From positions 62,001 through 126,000 of the forward strand of contig DYIL01000004.1 in the NCBI GenBank assembly GCA_020723665.1: a DNA stretch of 64,000 nt, in the 5' to 3' direction. The DNA is from Methyloversatilis universalis. Lineage in GTDB: Bacteria > Pseudomonadota > Gammaproteobacteria > Methylococcales > Methylococcaceae. The notes under the pieces are model-generated. The model ran no database searches. It was not told the DNA's origin and saw only the letters and a list, made by a program, of their open reading frames with translations. Numbering within the stretch: position 1 is the first letter of the stretch; every line of letters begins with the position of its first letter. The translations under genes were made by a program, and so were the position numbers. Shown here piece after piece: positions 40,352-48,961 of the stretch.

Positions 40352-41815
40352 TCAAAAAACGCGCTTTCTTTCGTTGGACGGCGGAATGGCCATGGCTTCC
40401 CGATATTTAGCGATGGTACGGCGTGCGACGTTGATGCCACGTCCCTTCAACATGGCGGCGATCGTGTGATCGCTCAGGGGCTTTTGTGGATCCTCGCTTT
40501 CGATGATTTCTTTCAAATACGCCTTGATTGCTGTCGCCGAACATTCTCCCCCGCCATTCGTCGAGACATGGCTGGAGAAGAAATACTTGAACTCGTATAC
40601 GCCGTTCGGGGTATGTATGTATTTTTGCGTCGTCACCCTGGAAATGGTGGATTCGTGCATGCCTACTTCTTCGGCGATATCTCTCAGGACGAGCGGTTTC
40701 ATGGCCCTTTCGCCGTAGTCCAGAAAGTCCTTCTGGCGTTCGACGATGCAGCGAGCCACTTTCAGGAGGGTCTCGTTGCGGCTTTGCAGGCTTTTGATGA
40801 ACCAGCGCGCTTCCTGTAGATGGTTCTTCATGGTGACGTTGTCGGCGCTGTTGTCGGCGCGCTTGATCATGCCCGAATAGAACGGATTGACGCGCAGCTT
40901 GGGCGAAATCTCCGGATTGAGGGCGACGACCCAATCGTTTCCCTGCTTGACCACGAAAACATCGGGAATCACGTATTGAGATTCTGCGGCGGAAATCTTG
41001 CGGCCGGGTTTGGGTTCCAAGGTACGGATCAAGGCCACCACGCGATTGAGGTCTTCTTCGGACAACTCCAGAATGCGTCTGAGCTTGGCAAGGTCTCGCT
41101 TGGCTAGGAGTTCCAGATGCCGGGTCACGAGGGTGAGGGCTTCCTTTTTCCAAGGCGTGTCGTCGGGCAGCTGCTTCAATTGAATCGCAAGGCAAGTTGC
41201 GAGATCCGGTGCGGCCACCCCGGGCGGATCGAAGTTCTGGATCCGATGCAGCACGACTGTCACTTCCTCGATTTCCAAATCATTGATTTGGGTGACGAGA
41301 CCCTGGTGGATATCTTCCACGCTGGCCGTCAGATAACCGTCGTCGTCGATCGCGTCGATGATCGCCGTGGCGATGGCATAGTCCTGCTCGCTGAACGGTG
41401 TCAGTTCCATCTGCCAGTGCAGGTAATCCTGCAAGGATTGGGCGGGTGCCCGCTGAAAGATGAAATCGTCGTTATCGGAATCGGGCGATCCGGCCGAATA
41501 GATTTGAAAACTGTCGTACACCTCCTCCCATGAGGTATCGACCGGCAGTTCCTGCGGGATATCGGTCTGCGCGTCGAGATTCGACAATTCCTTGAAGTCC
41601 GGCTCGCTGGCGGCGGCCGGCGCTTCCACAGAGTCCTGAAACTCCCCGGGGATGCCATCGTCTTCCGCTACCTCGAGCATCATGTTCGAGTCCAGCGCCT
41701 GCTGAATTTCCTGCTGTAAGTCCAGGCTCGACAACTGCAGCAGCTTGATGGCCTGTTGCAATTGGGGGGTCATGGTCAGCTGCTGACCCAACCGGAGTTG
41801 CAGAGTTTGCTTCAT
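40352..41815 (-). CDS. rpoN: RNA polymerase sigma-54 factor
   Basis: Sigma-54 directs polymerase to -24/-12 promoters that need AAA+ activators, typically nitrogen and motility genes. The 487-residue protein has the Gln/Leu-rich region I (LGQQLTMTPQLQQAIKLLQL), an acidic region II (about 50-115), the core-binding region III and the C-terminal RpoN box ARRTIAKYREAM near 467-478. It lies between lptB and hpf. Confidence 0.97.
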   Translation of the reverse strand: MKQTLQLRLGQQLTMTPQLQQAIKLLQLSSLDLQQEIQQALDSNMMLEVAEDDGIPGEFQDSVEAPAAASEPDFKELSNLDAQTDIPQELPVDTSWEEVYDSFQIYSAGSPDSDNDDFIFQRAPAQSLQDYLHWQMELTPFSEQDYAIATAIIDAIDDDGYLTASVEDIHQGLVTQINDLEIEEVTVVLHRIQNFDPPGVAAPDLATCLAIQLKQLPDDTPWKKEALTLVTRHLELLAKRDLAKLRRILELSEEDLNRVVALIRTLEPKPGRKISAAESQYVIPDVFVVKQGNDWVVALNPEISPKLRVNPFYSGMIKRADNSADNVTMKNHLQEARWFIKSLQSRNETLLKVARCIVERQKDFLDYGERAMKPLVLRDIAEEVGMHESTISRVTTQKYIHTPNGVYEFKYFFSSHVSTNGGGECSATAIKAYLKEIIESEDPQKPLSDHTIAAMLKGRGINVARRTIAKYREAMAIPPSNERKRVF

Positions 41816-41906
41816 GAAGCGTTACGTCCAGAAATGCACATTGGCAGCGTGAGGGTGAAAATCGGATTCATTCTAGTGCACAGGTATTAACCATGAAAGG
41901 GACTGA

Positions 41907-42632
41907 CTAAAGGGAAAAATGTTCGCCCAGGTAAACCTGGCGCACTTCCTTGTTCTGCACGATGTCCTGTGCCGTGCCTTCGGCGATCACGACGCCCCCG
42001 CTCAAGATATAGGCGCGGTTGCATATTCCGAGCGTCTCGCGCACGTTGTGCTCGGTGATCAGGATGCCGATGCCCCGGTCTCTCAGATGCTCGATGATCT
42101 TTTGGATGTCGATGATGGAGATCGGATCAACCCCGGCGAACGGTTCGTCCAAAAGCATGAATTGCGGTTCGCAGGCCAACGCTCTGGCGATTTCCACGCG
42201 TCTGCGCTCTCCGCCCGATAGTCCCAGCGCCGGCTGATTGCGAAGATGAGTGATGCTGAATTCGTCGAGGAGTTCCTCGATCACCAGTTCCCTCTGTCCG
42301 TTGGTCAATCCCCTGCGCAATTCCAACACGGCTCGCAAGTTGTCGACCACGGTCAGCTTCCGGAAGATCGAAGGTTCCTGCGGCAGATAACCTACGCCGA
42401 GCTGTGCCCTGGCATGCATGGGCAGATTCGTGATGTCGTGATCGTTCAGGTAGATTGTACCGCCATCCGGGCGTATTACCCCCACGATCATGTAGAAGGT
42501 GGTCGTTTTTCCCGCCCCGTTCGGGCCCAGCAGTCCTACGACTTCTCCGCTGCGGATTTGCAGCGAGACTCCGTTGACGACATTGCGCTTGTTGTAGCGC
42601 TTGAGCAGATCGCTAGCAGCCAGAATCGCCAT
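41907..42632 (-). CDS. lptB: LPS export ABC transporter ATP-binding protein LptB
   Basis: LptB is the cytoplasmic ATPase that powers LPS extraction by LptFG. The 241-residue protein has Walker [10 protein letters not shown], signature [15 protein letters not shown], Walker [13 protein letters not shown] and the LptB-typical [18 protein letters not shown]-loop. It starts 3 bases after lptA ends and is followed by rpoN after 91 bases, the standard order. Confidence 0.97.
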   Translation of the reverse strand: MAILAASDLLKRYNKRNVVNGVSLQIRSGEVVGLLGPNGAGKTTTFYMIVGVIRPDGGTIYLNDHDITNLPMHARAQLGVGYLPQEPSIFRKLTVVDNLRAVLELRRGLTNGQRELVIEELLDEFSITHLRNQPALGLSGGERRRVEIARALACEPQFMLLDEPFAGVDPISIIDIQKIIEHLRDRGIGILITEHNVRETLGICNRAYILSGGVVIAEGTAQDIVQNKEVRQVYLGEHFSL

Positions 42633-42635
42633 GTT

Positions 42636-43250
42636 TTACTCTGATTTCTCTTTGGGCTGCATTTTCACGTGAACGCGTTTGCTGCTGGTGGTGGGGCTGC
42701 CGGCTTTGAACAGGCCATTCTTGGTGTCATATTCGATGATGTCGCTGGCGGTCGAATTCTGTCCCTGCCAGACCAAGGCTTTGTCGTACAGAATCAGAAT
42801 TCCGGTATCCGGGAAGTAATCGGCCCGCTGCGAAGTCCCGTGAATGTCTTCCTTGCCGCCTTCGGGCGTTTGTTTCAGCCGGGTCGGGTTTCCGGTAACC
42901 ACGATTTTCTCGGTCTGGCCGCCTTTCTGATAAACGGTCATCTGATCGCCCAGGACTTCGAGGCTGCCCTGAGTGGCTTTCACGTCGCCCGTGTATACGG
43001 TTTCGCCTTTCTTCTCATCGTAAGTCGCCGTGTTGGCTTCGATATAAATCGGCTGTTTTGAATCGCTGTCCAGCGCGAAGGCGTTTTCGCCTGCCCAGAA
43101 AAATGGCAGGACAATCATCAGGCTTGAGACGATGCGGCCTATCCGTCCAGGGCCTGTTTGCCGAGAACGCATCCGCGAAAAAAAGTCGACATCACATTCG
43201 GAGCCGCCGATCGAGGCCGAGGAATCACGGCGGCTATTGAGGGATCTCAT
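42636..43250 (-). CDS. lptA: Periplasmic LPS-binding protein LptA
   Basis: LptA forms the beta-jellyroll bridge carrying LPS across the periplasm. The ATG at 43250 has GGAGA 5 bases upstream and lies inside the lptC gene end, giving 204 residues. The N-terminus is long and polar (about 1-43) before a hydrophobic core SSLMIVLPFFWAGENAFA, so a downstream start at 43172 is also possible. The jellyroll core PIYIEANTATYDEKKGETVY is typical of OstA/LptA. Confidence 0.9.
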   Translation of the reverse strand: MRSLNSRRDSSASIGGSECDVDFFSRMRSRQTGPGRIGRIVSSLMIVLPFFWAGENAFALDSDSKQPIYIEANTATYDEKKGETVYTGDVKATQGSLEVLGDQMTVYQKGGQTEKIVVTGNPTRLKQTPEGGKEDIHGTSQRADYFPDTGILILYDKALVWQGQNSTASDIIEYDTKNGLFKAGSPTTSSKRVHVKMQPKEKSE

Positions 43251-43812
43251 GTTTTCTCCGTACATTGGAAAGTATCGTGACCTTTAGACCATCGCCGAAA
43301 TGAACTCTTGCACCTTTGCCGGTCAGTTCGTCCGGCGGGCTGAGTACCTGTATGAATTCGTCGGTTTCGGCATAGTTGTTGTCCGGTTGGACTCTGGCAT
43401 TCTGCGTGACGATTTTCAGCGTGCGGCCGTTTTCGTCCCGCTCGCGCACAATCAGGACGTTTCCGTTCAAAAATATGGTATCGCTGTTTCCCGGCATGAC
43501 GGCGTGATCCGAATGAATGACCCACGGCGGTCCGTCCTCTCCGTAGAGTGTCAGGACCGGCTCGGTCAATTCGCTACGGTCGCCGTCCACGTAGTGGGTA
43601 AGGCTCACCGTAAACAGCAATTGCTTGGGCTTGCCGTTTTCGTCCATCAGCGTTCGACTTAAGTTTTTCGAATAATAGTCGATCGTCCCGTGCGCCCCGG
43701 TGCCCGAAGATTCCTCGCTCGGCGTGAGGATGCCGGCGAGCCACCAGGTCGACAAGGCCAGGGTGGCCAGCGCCAGATAGGTCACCAGCGATCTCAGAGC
43801 GAAAATGCTCAT
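43234..43812 (-). CDS. lptC: LPS export protein LptC
   Basis: LptC is a bitopic inner-membrane protein linking LptBFG to LptA. The 192-residue protein has one membrane helix (about 9-29) and a periplasmic jellyroll with YYSKNLSRTLMDENGKP, SDHAVMPGNSDTIFLNGNV and TDEFIQVLSP. Its start overlaps the kdsC stop by one base and its end overlaps lptA by 17 bases, so the three are tightly coupled. Confidence 0.93.
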   Translation of the reverse strand: MSIFALRSLVTYLALATLALSTWWLAGILTPSEESSGTGAHGTIDYYSKNLSRTLMDENGKPKQLLFTVSLTHYVDGDRSELTEPVLTLYGEDGPPWVIHSDHAVMPGNSDTIFLNGNVLIVRERDENGRTLKIVTQNARVQPDNNYAETDEFIQVLSPPDELTGKGARVHFGDGLKVTILSNVRRKHEIPQ

Positions 43813-44351
43813 TAGAAATGGCTCTCGATCACGCCTTGCAGGGTGCCCCGGGCTTTCATGACGAGATCGCAGACTTCGCGGGCGGCGCCAGCTCCGCCGG
43901 GGTTGGCGGTGACCCAGTGGGCATGCTGTCGAATGCTGAAGTGGGCGTCGGCCACCGCGACCGCCAGTCCGACCCGCCGCATGATCGGCAGATCCAAGAG
44001 ATCGTCGCCGACATGGGCGATCTCGTCCGGCGCCAGCGCCAGTTCCAGGCGAAGCTGGTCGAACGCTTCCAATTTGTTTTCGCACCCTTGATAGATGTGG
44101 CGAATGCCGAGGCTTTCCATGCGCAAGGCCACCGACTGCGAGCGGCGGCCGGAGATCACTGCCGTAGCCACGCCCGTTCCCTGAAGCAATTTGATGCCAT
44201 GGCCGTCTCGGGCATGAAAGCTCTTGTATTCCCGGCCGTCCTGGTCGAAGAACAGCTTGCCGTCGGTCAGAACGCCGTCTACGTCGAAAATGACCAGACG
44301 GACTCGGGCGGCACGGGCCAACACGTCTTGCGATACGTTCTCGGGCATCAA
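43812..44351 (-). CDS. kdsC: 3-deoxy-D-manno-octulosonate 8-phosphate phosphatase
   Basis: KdsC removes phosphate from KDO-8-P before CMP activation. The 179-residue HAD-family phosphatase has [15 protein letters not shown] with the two catalytic Asp, the VISGRRS motif II, and [17 protein letters not shown] motif IV. The short C1-type HAD form acts as a tetramer. It overlaps kdsD by 4 bases (ATGA). Confidence 0.96.
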   Translation of the reverse strand: MMPENVSQDVLARAARVRLVIFDVDGVLTDGKLFFDQDGREYKSFHARDGHGIKLLQGTGVATAVISGRRSQSVALRMESLGIRHIYQGCENKLEAFDQLRLELALAPDEIAHVGDDLLDLPIMRRVGLAVAVADAHFSIRQHAHWVTANPGGAGAAREVCDLVMKARGTLQGVIESHF

Positions 44352-45358
44352 ACCACCCCGGCTCTAAGCAAATCGTGCATATTGAGCGCGCCGATCAGCC
44401 GGTTCTCCTCGTCCACGACTAAAAGAGCGTTGATCCGCTTTTCTTCCATGATGCGTACCGCTTCCGCGGCCAACAGTTCGGCCGAAACCTTGGTGCAACT
44501 TCGTGTCATGACCTCATTGATCGGGGTGGTATGAATGTCGTGGGCTTTTTCGAACGAGCGCCGGAGGTCGCCGTCGGTAAAAATGCCGAGCACGCGAAAG
44601 TCGCTATCGACGATAGCGGTCATTCCAAGCTTTTTCGCCGTTATCTCCAGAACGGCATCGCGCACCAAGGCTTGTTCCGGTACCGCCGGCATTTCCGGTC
44701 CGGTGTGCATGACGTCTTGTACTCGGGTCAGCAGCTTTCGTCCGAGGCTCCCGCCGGGATGGGCAAAGGCAAAATCCTCCCGCGTGAATCCCCGCGCTTC
44801 CAACAAGGCCACGGCCAAAGCATCCCCCATCGCCAAGGCCGCGGTGGTGCTCGAGGTGGGGGCAAGGCCGAGCGGGCAGGCTTCTTCTTTTACCGAGGTG
44901 TCGATATGTACCAGCGATTGCTTGGCCAGCGTGGACCTGGGATTGCCGGTCATGGCTATCAGGGGGACACGGAGCCGCTTGATGAGATGCAAGATAGCCA
45001 GGATCTCGGGGGTCTCCCCCGAATTGGATAAAGCCAGAACGACATCGTGCGCGGTGATCATACCGAAATCGCCATGGCTGGCTTCGCCAGGATGCACGAA
45101 GAAGGCCGGTGTACCGGTGCTCGCCAGGGTGGCGGCGATCTTGCCGCCGATATGGCCGGATTTACCCATGCCGGTCACGATGGTTCGCCCCTTGCAGGCC
45201 AGCATGAGTTCGCAGGCAGACGCGAAGTTGCCGTCGATGCGTCCGGCCAAGGCTGCGACCGCCTCGGCTTCGGTCCGTACGACTTTGAGTCCGGCCCGGC
45301 ACAGGCTTTCCTCGTCGTAGGTCGTGGTGAATTTGCCGCGTTGTAAGCTCGACGTCAT
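44348..45358 (-). CDS. kdsD: Arabinose-5-phosphate isomerase
   Basis: KdsD converts ribulose-5-phosphate to arabinose-5-phosphate for KDO synthesis. The 336-residue protein has an N-terminal SIS domain ([20 protein letters not shown], and [11 protein letters not shown]) followed by two CBS repeats from about residue 205 to the end. It leads the kdsD-kdsC-lptC-lptA-lptB-rpoN-hpf run. Its upstream region is occupied by an inverted-repeat element, so its promoter lies close to or inside that element. Confidence 0.96.
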   Translation of the reverse strand: MTSSLQRGKFTTTYDEESLCRAGLKVVRTEAEAVAALAGRIDGNFASACELMLACKGRTIVTGMGKSGHIGGKIAATLASTGTPAFFVHPGEASHGDFGMITAHDVVLALSNSGETPEILAILHLIKRLRVPLIAMTGNPRSTLAKQSLVHIDTSVKEEACPLGLAPTSSTTAALAMGDALAVALLEARGFTREDFAFAHPGGSLGRKLLTRVQDVMHTGPEMPAVPEQALVRDAVLEITAKKLGMTAIVDSDFRVLGIFTDGDLRRSFEKAHDIHTTPINEVMTRSCTKVSAELLAAEAVRIMEEKRINALLVVDEENRLIGALNMHDLLRAGVV

Positions 45359-45384
45359 GCGTGTGAACCGCTAGAAATGGGCCA

Positions 45385-45564
45385 ATTATCCTAGAAACGG
45401 CGGTTGACCGCTTCGATGCACCAGAAAAGCAGGATGCGGTGAACGAAGCGAACCGCCCTTCGACCGGGCTCAGGACAGGCCCTTCGACTTCGCTCAGGAC
45501 AGCCTTGCCAGCCGCCCCACCCGGCGCACACTCGAGCACGTCCAACTGCCGTTTCTAGGATTAT
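45385..45564. repeat. MITE-like inverted-repeat element with an internal REP-like core
   Basis: The ends at 45385-45409 and 45540-45564 are inverted copies of about 25 bases with roughly four mismatches, sharing TCCTAGAAACGGC and GTTG. The element is about 180 bases and non-coding. Inside it, CCCTTCGAC occurs twice near 45460-45495, each copy followed by CTCAGGACAG, the motif also found in other gaps of this window. It separates the kdsD start from the exbD stop. Confidence 0.65.
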
Positions 45565-45631
45565 GCCATGAATATGGCGCGCCGATTCCGGCTTTTCCCG
45601 ACGCTCCCGGTTTTCGACGTATCGGGAGCGG

Positions 45632-46045
45632 TCACTCGCGGGTGATGAAGGCCAATTTGGTGATGCCTGCCTTGTGTGCAACAGCCATGGCTTCCGCGAC
45701 CCGACCATAGGGAACGGCGGTGTCGGCCTGGAATTGGACGATCAGTTCCGGGTCGGCCTGCTGCAGGTCGCGCAGGCCTTGCTCCAAGGTCTCAAGAGGC
45801 TGCGGTTGATCGTTCAGGGTAATTCGGCCTTGGGCGTCGATGGCGATGGTGGCGAGGTGTTGGTCGGGAGCGGGATCGGTTTTCTCGGTTTTCGGCAGAT
45901 CGACCTTCACGGCCTGGGTCAACAGCGGCGCGGTGACGATGAACACGACCAGCAATACCAGCATGACGTCGACCAGCGGCGTCACGTTGATTTCGCTCAT
46001 CGCCTCCCGATCGGAGGAGGAGTCGGTCTTGAATCCCATGGTCAT
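45632..46045 (-). CDS. exbD: ExbD-type biopolymer transport protein
   Basis: ExbD couples proton flow through ExbB to TonB. The ATG at 46045 overlaps the exbB stop (ATGA) and gives 137 residues. One membrane helix carries the essential Asp (INVTPLVDVMLVLLVVFIVTAPL). The periplasmic domain ends GRVAEAMAVAHKAGITKLAFITRE, typical of the family. It is the last gene of tonB-exbB-exbD. Confidence 0.92.
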   Translation of the reverse strand: MTMGFKTDSSSDREAMSEINVTPLVDVMLVLLVVFIVTAPLLTQAVKVDLPKTEKTDPAPDQHLATIAIDAQGRITLNDQPQPLETLEQGLRDLQQADPELIVQFQADTAVPYGRVAEAMAVAHKAGITKLAFITRE

Positions 46046-46704
46046 TCGCTCCCGTCGCCTTTGATGCCGGTTTTCACGGCGAGGTTGAGGAAATCGGTGG
46101 CGAAATATTCGAGATCCGCTTCGCACAGCTTGATGCGTCGCAGGAAGAAGTTATAGGCCAACACCGCCGGAATGGCCGCCGCGATGCCGATGGCCGTAGC
46201 GACGAGTGCTTCGCCGATCGGACCGGCGACTACGTCGAGGCTGGCCGATTTAGCCTCACTGATGTCCCTCAACGCGTGCATGATGCCCCAGACCGTGCCG
46301 AACAGCCCGACAAAGGGCGAGGTGCTGCCGATGCTGGCGAGCATGGACAGCCCTTGTTCGAGATCCTTGCGCTCCTTGCTGATCTGCTGCCGCAGCGATC
46401 GTTCCAGCACCGATTGAATGTCGCCGCTCCACTCCAGCATGCGCGAGGTGTTGCTGCGCACGTCCGTGAGCACGCTGAATCCGGCCCCGGCGATGCGCCC
46501 CAGGGCGCTGGTCGCATGTTCCAGGCTGGAAGCTGCGGCGAGATCGGGAGCCGCCCAGAACGCTTTGCTGTAGCCGCGGTTGCGCTGGCCGATGTTCCAG
46601 AGCGTCCAGCTTTTGAAAAAGATGATGCTCCAGGTGATGACGGAAAACCCGATCAGAACCCAGAGGGTGACCTGAACGATATCGGCGGAAGATAAGTGAA
46701 TCAT
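46042..46704 (-). CDS. exbB: ExbB/TolQ-type proton channel protein
   Basis: The 220 residues show three membrane helices (about 9-30, 115-135 and 155-180). The second carries the MotA/TolQ/ExbB pattern STSPFVGLFGTVWGIMHAL and the third the GPIGEALVATAIGIAAAIPAV motif with the conserved Thr. ExbB rather than TolQ is chosen because tonB is directly upstream and tolA, tolB and pal are absent. Confidence 0.92.
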   Translation of the reverse strand: MIHLSSADIVQVTLWVLIGFSVITWSIIFFKSWTLWNIGQRNRGYSKAFWAAPDLAAASSLEHATSALGRIAGAGFSVLTDVRSNTSRMLEWSGDIQSVLERSLRQQISKERKDLEQGLSMLASIGSTSPFVGLFGTVWGIMHALRDISEAKSASLDVVAGPIGEALVATAIGIAAAIPAVLAYNFFLRRIKLCEADLEYFATDFLNLAVKTGIKGDGSE

Positions 46705-46717
46705 GCGACAACCTTTC

Positions 46718-47422
46718 TCATCGTTTTAGCTTGTATTCGATCGGGACGATAACCCAGGAGACCACGGCGCGGTCTCCCCGGCGCGCGGGCACAAAGCGCC
46801 AGTTCTTGACCTGCTCCACGGTCGCTTCGTCCAAAATGCCGTAGCCGCTGCTGCTTTCTATTTTGATTTCGCCCGCCGAGCCATTCGGCATGACCTGAAC
46901 GCGCAGCGTGACTCTGCCCTCCCAACGCCTTTCCAGCGCGACGCGTGGATAACGCGTCGGCGGATTATGGAGTCCCGGCGCCTTGTAGGTGGCTTCGACG
47001 AAAGGCGCGGGGGGCGGCGGCGCCGGCTTGTTGGCCTGGACAAGCGCGGTGGCCGGAGCCTCGACGGGCGCCGCGTCTTGTGTCGGCTCGGGCGCGGCCC
47101 GTACCACTGGTTTTGGTTTGGGCTTGGGTTTCGGCTTGGACTTGTCCGGTTTTTTCGGTGCGGGTTTTTCCGGCTCGGGCTCCGGTCGGGGCGGAGGTTG
47201 TTGCACTTGCGGTTGAGGCGGTTCCGGAGCCGCCTCCGGCTGTGCCGCGACCAGCGAGACTTCCAGCAGCTTGGGCGGCGTTTCCGCCGGCTCGGGATCC
47301 GCCGGGGTGGCGAGCCAGGCGGCCCAAACCGCGGCATGCAGCGCCGTCGCGGCAACGATCGAAAAAGCGGGCTCAAGCCACGAGCGACATCCTTGCTTGG
47401 TGTCAGCGGACATCGAAGTCAT
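46718..47422 (-). CDS. tonB: TonB energy-transducing protein
   Basis: TonB spans the periplasm and transmits proton-motive force to outer-membrane receptors. The 234 residues have an N-terminal anchor (about 20-37) and a long Pro-rich, Glu/Lys-alternating stretch (about 42-140, repeats of KP and EP). The C-terminal domain includes the YP motif (PPTRYPRVALERRWEGRVTLRVQV) and ends in the family fold. Two Met starts (47422 and 47413) are possible. A Fur-like site lies about 45 bases upstream. exbB follows after 13 bases. Confidence 0.93.
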   Translation of the reverse strand: MTSMSADTKQGCRSWLEPAFSIVAATALHAAVWAAWLATPADPEPAETPPKLLEVSLVAAQPEAAPEPPQPQVQQPPPRPEPEPEKPAPKKPDKSKPKPKPKPKPVVRAAPEPTQDAAPVEAPATALVQANKPAPPPPAPFVEATYKAPGLHNPPTRYPRVALERRWEGRVTLRVQVMPNGSAGEIKIESSSGYGILDEATVEQVKNWRFVPARRGDRAVVSWVIVPIEYKLKR

Positions 47423-47464
47423 ATGCGGATGATGTTTCGGTAAGACGCAGGACTGCAGCCAAAA

Positions 47465-47488
47465 AATGCGAATAATAACGAGAATTTT
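47465..47488. promoter_or_regulatory. Possible Fur (iron) box upstream of tonB
   Basis: AATGCGAATAATAACGAGAA on the plus strand resembles known Fur sites made of GATAAT-type hexamers, which often read AATGCGAATAAT. It lies 43-66 bases upstream of the tonB start, where an operator would be expected for iron-regulated TonB-ExbBD expression. This is a single-site visual match, not scored with a matrix. Confidence 0.45.
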
Positions 47489-47516
47489 TACTGGGGCGGT
47501 ATTTTACATACGGAGG

Positions 47517-48089
47517 TCAAGCTGCGATACCGGCACCGGCCTCGCGCATCTTTCGTCGCGCCGCTTCTCCGCCTCGGGGAGAGACCGGACGGGTAGCCTC
47601 CTGGATCACCATGACCTCGAAGCCTTGCTGACGTGCGTCCAGCACCGTGGCGAGAACGCACACGTCTTCCGCGAGGCCGCCTACCCAGAGGCGTTTGATG
47701 CCTTTGCTGCGCAGATGCTGGCCAAGTCCGGTCTGGTCGAAGGCGGAGTTCTGATCCTGGTCGAAGCGTACGCCCTTGGTCACGACGACGGTCGAATCGG
47801 GGAGCTTCAGGTCGGGATGGAAACCTGCGCCGGCGCTGTCCTGGATGCAGTGAGGCGGCCAGGGACCGCCGCTTTCTTTGAAGGAGATATGTTCAAGAGG
47901 ATGCCAGTCGCGCGAGGCGTAAATCGGAACGTTCCGCCTCGCGGCCGCCGCGATCCAGCGGTTCAGAACCGGTATCACCGCGTCGCCGTTTTCGATCGGC
48001 AACGCTCCGCCCGGACAGAAATCGTTCTGCACGTCCACGACGAGCAAGGCGTCGCCGGGAGCGAACAGGCTATCGATATCGGTGGTCAT
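47517..48089 (-). CDS. pncA: Nicotinamidase (isochorismatase superfamily)
   Basis: PncA hydrolyses nicotinamide to nicotinate for NAD salvage. The 190-residue protein has the catalytic triad D19 (VVDVQND), K105 (VVVTKGV) and C144 (GLAEDVCVLAT), plus the metal-site residues D61 and H63 (RDWHP) and H80 (PPHC). The length and FCPGGALP motif are those of PncA rather than other isochorismatase-like hydrolases. It lies 48 bases downstream of the macrodomain gene on the same strand, a pairing relevant to NAD/ADP-ribose turnover. Confidence 0.92.
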   Translation of the reverse strand: MTTDIDSLFAPGDALLVVDVQNDFCPGGALPIENGDAVIPVLNRWIAAAARRNVPIYASRDWHPLEHISFKESGGPWPPHCIQDSAGAGFHPDLKLPDSTVVVTKGVRFDQDQNSAFDQTGLGQHLRSKGIKRLWVGGLAEDVCVLATVLDARQQGFEVMVIQEATRPVSPRGGEAARRKMREAGAGIAA

Positions 48090-48137
48090 GCGCTTGTCCT
48101 TTGCTCTTGGGCCGGATCGCCTGCGGAAAGTATGAGC

Positions 48138-48704
48138 TCAGGGTAAGTCTTCGGGCCGGCGTTCCGAGATCTCGTCGAGGATTCTCGCGTGCAGCTCTCG
48201 GTCTTTCGCATGGAACAGGACGAAGCGTATGTGCTTGACCGAGGAAAGCTTCGGCACTTCTTCCAGTATGGTCTCAAAGGCGACGCGTGCCGCCGCTTCC
48301 ATCGGATAGCCGAAGGCGCCGGTGGAGAGAGCCGGAAAGGCGATGGACCGGATATCGTTCTGTTCGGCCAGGCGAAGCGCGTTGCGGTAACAGGAGGCGA
48401 GCAATGCGTCGGCGGGCTCGTCGACCCCATAGACCGGACCGAGGCAATGAATCACGTAACGATTGGGCAGTTCATGGGCGCCGGTGATGACCGCCTCGCC
48501 GGGTCGAAGCGGGGCGAATCGCCGGCATTCCTCCTCGAGTCCCGGCCCCGCGGCCCGATGGATCGCGCCGGCCACGCCGCCGCCCGTGCGCAACGCGGCG
48601 TTGGCGGCGTTAACGATAGCGTCCATATCGGGTTGATCGGCGATGTTTCCCTGCAGGCATTCGATGGTTGTGTCGTGGATGATTCGGTGGGACATTGATG
48701 TCAT
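48138..48704 (-). CDS. Macrodomain protein, O-acetyl-ADP-ribose deacetylase type
   Basis: The 188-residue macrodomain binds ADP-ribose derivatives; the MacroD/YmdB group removes acetyl or ADP-ribose groups. Signature segments are DAIVNAANAAL, GGGVAGAIHRAAGP and the phosphate-binding ALSTGAFGYP. The adjacent nicotinamidase fits an NAD-related context. Met starts at 48704 and 48695 are both possible. Deacetylase activity is inferred from similarity to the YmdB-type pattern. Confidence 0.87.
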   Translation of the reverse strand: MTSMSHRIIHDTTIECLQGNIADQPDMDAIVNAANAALRTGGGVAGAIHRAAGPGLEEECRRFAPLRPGEAVITGAHELPNRYVIHCLGPVYGVDEPADALLASCYRNALRLAEQNDIRSIAFPALSTGAFGYPMEAAARVAFETILEEVPKLSSVKHIRFVLFHAKDRELHARILDEISERRPEDLP

Positions 48705-48961
48705 TTCCTCATTTTTGCTTTTTGCCGCTCATGACGACCAAACAGAGTACGCGCCGGGGTTGCAACAACTCGCCCGGCTTTGGCCTATACTGCGGCTTTT
48801 GTACACCCGAGGCCTCGATCAAAAGAGACAGAACCGCGGCACGCCGGTTCCCGCGCCGGTGTCGAAGCGGACGATAGACAAATGCCGCCCGTTCTCATGA
48901 CGATCTGCAAGAGGCGAACGTTTTCACAGTGTTATTCATTTTTTATCGGACCAGACCAGCC

